Shown here in pieces: positions 6,296 to 9,145 of a stretch of DNA of 9,145 nt. The stretch covers positions 1 to 9,145 of the forward strand of contig CAQTPN010000034.1 of the NCBI GenBank assembly GCA_948888345.1. The letters are read 5' to 3'. Under the pieces are notes generated by a model. The model was not told the origin of the DNA, searched no databases, and saw only the letters and a list, made by a program, of their open reading frames with translations. Every line of letters begins with the position of its first letter. Position 1 is the first letter of the stretch. The DNA is from an uncultured bacterium. Its GTDB lineage: Bacteria; Cyanobacteriota; Vampirovibrionia; Gastranaerophilales; Gastranaerophilaceae. A program made the translations under genes and the position numbers.

Positions 6296-6313
6296 AAAGT
6301 TAGCATATTAAGT

Positions 6314-6643
6314 ATGTTGGGAGTTTTGACAGTATTTTCAAAAAACATACGCAGATTAAGAAAATTATCAGGCTTGACGCAGGAAGGTTTTGCAGAAAAA
6401 ATCGGACTGCAAACAAGGAGTCTGACTGATATTGAAAATGGTAAATATCTGCCAAAGCCTGCCAATATTGATAAGATATGTTCAAACCTAAACATAACGC
6501 CAGGAGAACTTTTTAAATTTCCGTTTGATGTGGCTGATGATGAAAAAATTGAAATGATAAATCAAATAAATGAAAAACTTGCGGTTATGAATTCCGAGCA
6601 TATTAAGATATTTTACAATATAATCTCTCATGCGCTGGATTAG
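6314..6643 (+). CDS. XRE-family HTH transcriptional regulator (second copy)
   Basis: This 109-aa protein has a Cro/C1-type HTH at about residues 9-63 (FSKNIRRLRKLSGLTQEGFAEKIGLQTRSLTDIENGK) and a helical tail (DDEKIEMINQINEKLAV, then HIKIFYNIISHAL). The plan matches the regulator at 5343: same domain position, an ELF-F junction and a tail of similar size, so the two look like distant paralogs. The ATG at 6314 is the likely start but has no Shine-Dalgarno. A GGGAG inside the first codons lies too close to TTG 6326 to justify that start. Upstream lie three TTTACATTA copies, probably its operator. It is followed by the strongly promoted small gene at 6814, whose promoter region also has an inverted repeat, so control of that gene is possible but unproven. 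Confidence 0.88.
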   Translation: MLGVLTVFSKNIRRLRKLSGLTQEGFAEKIGLQTRSLTDIENGKYLPKPANIDKICSNLNITPGELFKFPFDVADDEKIEMINQINEKLAVMNSEHIKIFYNIISHALD

Positions 6644-6733
6644 AATGTAAATGGTTAGCAAAACTTTACAAATTATTAAAAATAAAAAATTCGCAAAAAA
6701 ATTTCTTTACCGATTTTATAATTGCAGAGTCTG

Positions 6734-6762
6734 TTGACATTATCAATTGTTTTTATTACAAT
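6734..6762 (+). promoter_or_regulatory. Strong sigma-70-type promoter with internal inverted repeat
   Basis: A consensus TTGACA (6734-6739) lies 17 bp before TACAAT (6757-6762), one base from consensus. CAATTGT (6744-6750) in the spacer and ACAATTG (6758-6764) over the -10 form an inverted repeat that could be an operator. Transcription should start near 6769. Confidence 0.82.
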
Positions 6763-6768
6763 TGTAGG

Positions 6769-6790
6769 GCTGTAAAATTATAAATACAGC
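6769..6790 (+). promoter_or_regulatory. Hairpin at the predicted 5' end of the small-gene mRNA
   Basis: GCTGTA (6769-6774) and TACAGC (6785-6790) pair around a 10-nt A/T loop. The predicted transcription start falls at about the first base of the stem, so the RNA would begin with this hairpin. Such 5' stems are known to protect some mRNAs from decay; that role here is inferred. Confidence 0.5.
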
Positions 6791-6813
6791 AAATTAAGGG
6801 AACAGGAGGTTTT

Positions 6814-7011
6814 ATGATACAACCTATCACCTCACATCAAGCCATAGCAGGAGCTACCAGAGTAACAAACCCTGTAACCTTTGGTAAAAGAAGCCAAATA
6901 GCTTATCAAAATCAAATGAACAGATTTGAAAAAGGCGAAAAGCTTGACATAAACTGCTGCGGCACGAGAGAATACAGTCTTTGCGGGCAAAAGCTTAATT
7001 TCTTAGCCTAA
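6814..7011 (+). CDS. Small cysteine-containing protein of unknown function (65 aa)
   Basis: I do not recognise a family. The N-terminal half is polar (MIQPITSHQAIAGATRV) and leads to NPVTFGKRSQ. The C-terminal half has INCCGTREYSLCGQKL, with cysteines at 48, 49 and 57 arranged as CCG-x6-CG, which could bind a metal or form disulfides. There is no signal peptide or membrane segment. It is very likely a real, well-expressed gene: a near-consensus promoter (TTGACA-17-TACAAT), a 5' leader hairpin, AGGAGG 4 nt before the ATG, and a strong 14-bp terminator 24 bases after the stop. All of this makes it a single-gene unit, separate from the riboflavin genes that follow. It might be conserved only within its lineage. 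Confidence 0.82.
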   Translation: MIQPITSHQAIAGATRVTNPVTFGKRSQIAYQNQMNRFEKGEKLDINCCGTREYSLCGQKLNFLA

Positions 7012-7035
7012 AAATACCGTGTTTAAAGGAAATTT

Positions 7036-7072
7036 GGCGTTTTGTAATTTTTAATTGCAAGACGCCTTTTTT
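7036..7072 (+). terminator. Strong intrinsic terminator of the 65-aa gene
   Basis: GGCGTTTTG (7036-7044) pairs with CAAGACGCC (7058-7066) with one G-U wobble. The stem extends inward through TAATT/AATTG to a TTT loop, about 14 bp in all, and is followed by six T residues (7067-7072). It separates the small gene from ribE. Confidence 0.92.
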
Positions 7073-7083
7073 AATGCTAGATT
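7055..7083 (+). promoter_or_regulatory. ribE promoter nested in the preceding terminator; leaderless start
   Basis: TTGCAA (7055-7060) is spaced 17 bp from TAGATT (7078-7083), which is preceded by TGC, an extended -10. The hexamer ends 6 nt before the ribE ATG at 7090, so the mRNA would have almost no leader. The -35 lies inside the descending arm of the terminator at 7036-7072. Confidence 0.65.
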
Positions 7084-7089
7084 TTACAT

Positions 7090-7749
7090 ATGTTTACAGG
7101 ATTAATTCAACACATAGGAAAGATTTCCGATATAAAAAATTCAACACAGGGAAAAATAATCAGTGTATCCATTGATATTAAAGAATTTCAGGAATTTAAT
7201 AATGTTAAAATAGGAGATTCCATAGCACTTAACGGGCTTTGCACAACGGTTATCTCCTTATCAGGCAATAGTTTTACGGTTAATTTAATGAATGAAAGCC
7301 TAAAACGTAGTATTTTAGGGGATTTAGAACGTTCAAATCCTGTAAACCTTGAGCTTGCAATGACTGCAGGAGGCAGATTTAACGGACACATAGTACAAGG
7401 ACATGTTGACACCGTCGGAAAAATTCAAAAGGTAACCTCTGACGGCTTTTCAAAGGTTTTTTCGGTATTGTGTGACACAAAATATATTGTTGAAAAAGGT
7501 TCAATTACCCTTAACGGCGTGAGTTTAACCGTGTCAAATGTCGAAGATGGCCTGTTTGAAGTTAGTTTAATCCCGCATACTCTAAAAAATACAACATTTC
7601 AATTTTTGAAAGAGGGAGATTTTTTAAACGTAGAATATGATATTCTGGCAAAATATATTGAAAAATTAACATTTTTTAAAGATAATAATTTTGTAAACAA
7701 TTCTTCACAAAAAATTGATGAAAAATTTTTACTTGAAAATGGGTTCTAA
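7090..7749 (+). CDS. ribE: Riboflavin synthase, alpha chain
   Basis: Riboflavin synthase dismutates two molecules of 6,7-dimethyl-8-ribityllumazine into riboflavin and a pyrimidine that is recycled. The 219-aa protein shows the two tandem lumazine-binding barrels of the family. Barrel one opens with MFTGLIQHIG and contains GDSIALNGLCTTV and MNESLKRSILGDL. Barrel two opens with GGRFNGHIVQGHVD (about residues 97-110) and contains GSITLNGVSLTVS and IPHTLKNTTF. Length is slightly above the usual 200-215, with a polar tail (NNSSQKIDEKFLLENGF). The ATG has no Shine-Dalgarno, and an extended -10 ends 6 nt upstream, suggesting a leaderless message. There is no room for an FMN riboswitch. ribBA follows after 42 nt and is probably co-transcribed. 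ribD and ribH, the other riboflavin genes, are not in the window. Confidence 0.96.
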   Translation: MFTGLIQHIGKISDIKNSTQGKIISVSIDIKEFQEFNNVKIGDSIALNGLCTTVISLSGNSFTVNLMNESLKRSILGDLERSNPVNLELAMTAGGRFNGHIVQGHVDTVGKIQKVTSDGFSKVFSVLCDTKYIVEKGSITLNGVSLTVSNVEDGLFEVSLIPHTLKNTTFQFLKEGDFLNVEYDILAKYIEKLTFFKDNNFVNNSSQKIDEKFLLENGF

Positions 7750-7768
7750 TTCTTATATATCAAGAATT
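7748..7768 (+). other. Small stem-loop between ribE and ribBA
   Basis: AATTCTT (7748-7754) and AAGAATT (7762-7768) pair perfectly over 7 bp around the loop ATATATC. No U-run follows and the ribBA ribosome site lies downstream, so it is not a terminator. It may be an mRNA processing or stability element, or chance in AT-rich DNA. Confidence 0.3.
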
Positions 7769-7791
7769 TAAGACCCAAAGGGAGGATAAAA

Positions 7792-9027
7792 ATGGTAACA
7801 TTTAGCAAAATTGAAGAAGCTATTGAAGATTTTAAAGCAGGAAAACCCGTTATAGTAGCGGATGACGAAGATAGAGAAAACGAAGGCGACCTCATTGTTC
7901 CGGCTGATTTTATCACTCCTGAATGGATAAACTTTATGGTAACAAATTGCAGAGGGTTGGTCTGCCACGCTATAACCCGCGAAATTGCAGACAGGGTGGG
8001 CATTTCACCGATGGTAGAACATAACACCGATGTTAAAGGAACAAATTTTACCGTATCTGTTGATGCAGACCCCAAATATGGCACTACAACAGGAATTTCA
8101 GCTTTTGACAGGGCAAAAACAGTTGAAGTTATAATTAATAAATCCGCACAGCCAAAAGATTTGCGCCGTCCAGGACACATTTTTCCTTTGATAGCAAAAG
8201 AAGGCGGGGTTTTAAAAAGGGCTGGACATACTGAAACCGCGGTTGATTTGGCCCGTTTGGCAGGGCTTACGCCCTCAGGTGTTATCTGTGAAATCTTAAA
8301 TCCTGACGGCACAATGGCAAGAAGAGACGAGCTTTTTGAATTCGCTAAAAACCACAGTATAAGGCTGATTACAGTGGCAGACCTTATCAAATATCGTATA
8401 AAAACTGAACGCCATGTCAAAAGAATGGTTGAAACCCACTTACCTACTGAATTTGGAGATTTCAAAATATACGGCTATCTTGATGAATTAACAGGTGTGG
8501 AGCATGTGGCCCTTATAAAAGATGACGAGCCGGCTAAAACTCCAATCGTCAGAATGCACTCCCAGTGCCTTACAGGCGATATTTTTCATAGTTTAAAATG
8601 CGATTGCAACCAGCAGTTGCTGGATTCCATTAAACTTATAAATGATTATGGAAATGGTGCCGTAGTCTATATTACAGACCATGAAGGCCGCGGAATAGGC
8701 CTTATAAACAAGCTCAAAACTTATGACCTACAGGAAAAAGGGCAGGATACCGTTGAAGCCAACATTTCTCTGGGCTTTAAAAGTGATTTAAGAGATTACG
8801 GCACAGGCGCGCAAATCCTTGTAGATATTGGCTATCGGGAATTTAAACTCATTACAAATAACCCGAAAAAAATAATCGGGCTTGAAGGATATGGGCTGAA
8901 AATCATTGATAGAGTGAGTTTAGCACCAAAAATTAATGAATTTAACAAAAGGTATATTGAAACAAAAAAAGTTAAAATGCACCATCTTTATACATCCGAA
9001 AGTAAACAGGCTGCCAAAATCGTTTAA
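7792..9027 (+). CDS. ribBA: Bifunctional 3,4-dihydroxy-2-butanone-4-phosphate synthase / GTP cyclohydrolase II
   Basis: The protein supplies both precursor branches of riboflavin synthesis: the four-carbon unit from ribulose 5-phosphate (RibB half) and the opening of GTP (RibA half). RibB, about residues 1-200, has DDEDRENEGD (24-33), GLVCHAIT, RRPGHIFPL, RAGHTETAVDLARLAGL and GVICEIL. RibA, about 205-400, has the zinc site HSQCLTGD-FHSLKCDC (Cys 259, 270, 272), EGRGIGLINKL, DTVEAN, LRDYGTGAQIL and LTNNPKK. At 411 aa it is full length for RibBA. The motif before EGRGIGL reads TDH where many homologs have RQ; I treat this as natural variation. The start is supported by GGGAGG 6 nt upstream. 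It is probably co-transcribed with ribE, whose stop lies 42 nt before. Confidence 0.97.
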   Translation: MVTFSKIEEAIEDFKAGKPVIVADDEDRENEGDLIVPADFITPEWINFMVTNCRGLVCHAITREIADRVGISPMVEHNTDVKGTNFTVSVDADPKYGTTTGISAFDRAKTVEVIINKSAQPKDLRRPGHIFPLIAKEGGVLKRAGHTETAVDLARLAGLTPSGVICEILNPDGTMARRDELFEFAKNHSIRLITVADLIKYRIKTERHVKRMVETHLPTEFGDFKIYGYLDELTGVEHVALIKDDEPAKTPIVRMHSQCLTGDIFHSLKCDCNQQLLDSIKLINDYGNGAVVYITDHEGRGIGLINKLKTYDLQEKGQDTVEANISLGFKSDLRDYGTGAQILVDIGYREFKLITNNPKKIIGLEGYGLKIIDRVSLAPKINEFNKRYIETKKVKMHHLYTSESKQAAKIV

Positions 9028-9049
9028 CAGCAAGGATATACGGAATAAT

Positions 9050-9079
9050 TTGTTAAATCATGCCATTTCATGGTATAAT
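9050..9079 (+). promoter_or_regulatory. Promoter for the gene entering at 9122
   Basis: TTGTTA (9050-9055) is 18 bp from a consensus TATAAT (9074-9079) preceded by TGG, an extended -10. Transcription would start near 9086, after the end of ribBA, so the next gene is a separate unit. Confidence 0.72.
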
Positions 9080-9121
9080 TAACTAAAATTTACTTGCAAG
9101 GAAGGTAAAACACCTTAAAAT

Positions 9122-9145
9122 ATGTATCAAGCGACGGTTTTAGAC
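9122..9145 (+). CDS. Start of an unidentified gene (8 codons, cut by window edge)
   Basis: ATG at 9122 opens MYQATVLD and runs off the window, too short to identify. Support comes from the strong promoter at 9050-9079 and a ribosome-site-like AAGGAAGG (9098-9105). The spacing from that site to the ATG is 16 nt, longer than usual. A small hairpin, AAGGT (9102-9106) with ACCTT (9112-9116), lies in between and could either hide the site or shorten the effective distance. No other in-range start codon without an immediate stop was seen. Confidence 0.5.

Noticed and set aside
5343..7011. Toxin-antitoxin system or prophage remnant
   Set aside because: Two HTH genes and two small proteins are suggestive, but no toxin fold, integrase, attachment repeats or antitoxin-toxin overlap is present. 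The small gene at 5897 is divergent from, not co-operonic with, the regulator.
7012..7089. FMN riboswitch before ribE
   Set aside because: The 78-bp gap is filled by a terminator and a promoter whose -10 sits 6 nt from the ATG. There is no space for the conserved FMN aptamer and none of its motifs are seen.
7746..8465. A 239-codon minus-strand reading frame inside ribBA
   Set aside because: It is antisense to unmistakable RibBA coding sequence and its translation is low-complexity, serine- and leucine-rich, with no motif.
1..9145. CRISPR array, tRNA or rRNA genes
   Set aside because: No regularly spaced direct repeats beyond the short operator-like copies, and no cloverleaf or rRNA signature sequence was seen on either strand.

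Overview
The window is AT-rich bacterial DNA. It most likely comes from a cyanobacterium-related, non-photosynthetic lineage (Melainabacteria/Vampirovibrionia, Gastranaerophilales-like). The best clue is the 5'-truncated ribosomal protein S5 gene, whose EW(K/Q)[22 protein letters not shown] stretch has the cyanobacterial form, combined with low GC and no photosynthesis genes. The lineage is an inference from sequence style; no search was run.

Layout. (1) 1-583, minus: rpsE, C-terminus cut by the window edge. (2) 730-4212, minus: der-plsY-malic enzyme. The der stop codon directly abuts the plsY start, and the malic enzyme follows after about 50 bases. The malic enzyme carries an internal segment of about 110 residues that the short bacterial family normally lacks. 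(3) 4242-5117, minus: a probable GT-A-like glycosyltransferase of the DUF6492 type. (4) 5118-5342: intergenic, with a GC-rich palindromic repeat of about 83 bp. (5) 5343-7011: an accessory-looking stretch with two small XRE-family regulators and two small proteins. The first regulator and the first small protein are divergent and share a control region with a perfect 16-bp inverted repeat around a TTGAAT-17-TATAAT promoter. The second regulator follows three copies of TTTACATTA. The second small protein has its own strong promoter, a 5' leader hairpin and a strong terminator. (6) 7090-9027, plus: ribE-ribBA, two steps of riboflavin synthesis plus GTP cyclohydrolase II. (7) 9050-9145: a strong promoter and the first eight codons of another gene.

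Expression signals fall into two classes. plsY, the malic enzyme, ribBA and both small proteins have clear Shine-Dalgarno sequences, and rpsE has a weaker one (GAAAGG, 10 nt from a GTG start). In contrast, der, ribE and the first XRE gene have no Shine-Dalgarno, and a -10-like hexamer ends 6-7 nt before the ATG, which predicts leaderless mRNAs. The most unusual points are the malic enzyme insert (possibly an internal duplication), the XRE/small-protein control region with a terminator-like leader, the promoter nested in a terminator before ribE, and this leaderless architecture.
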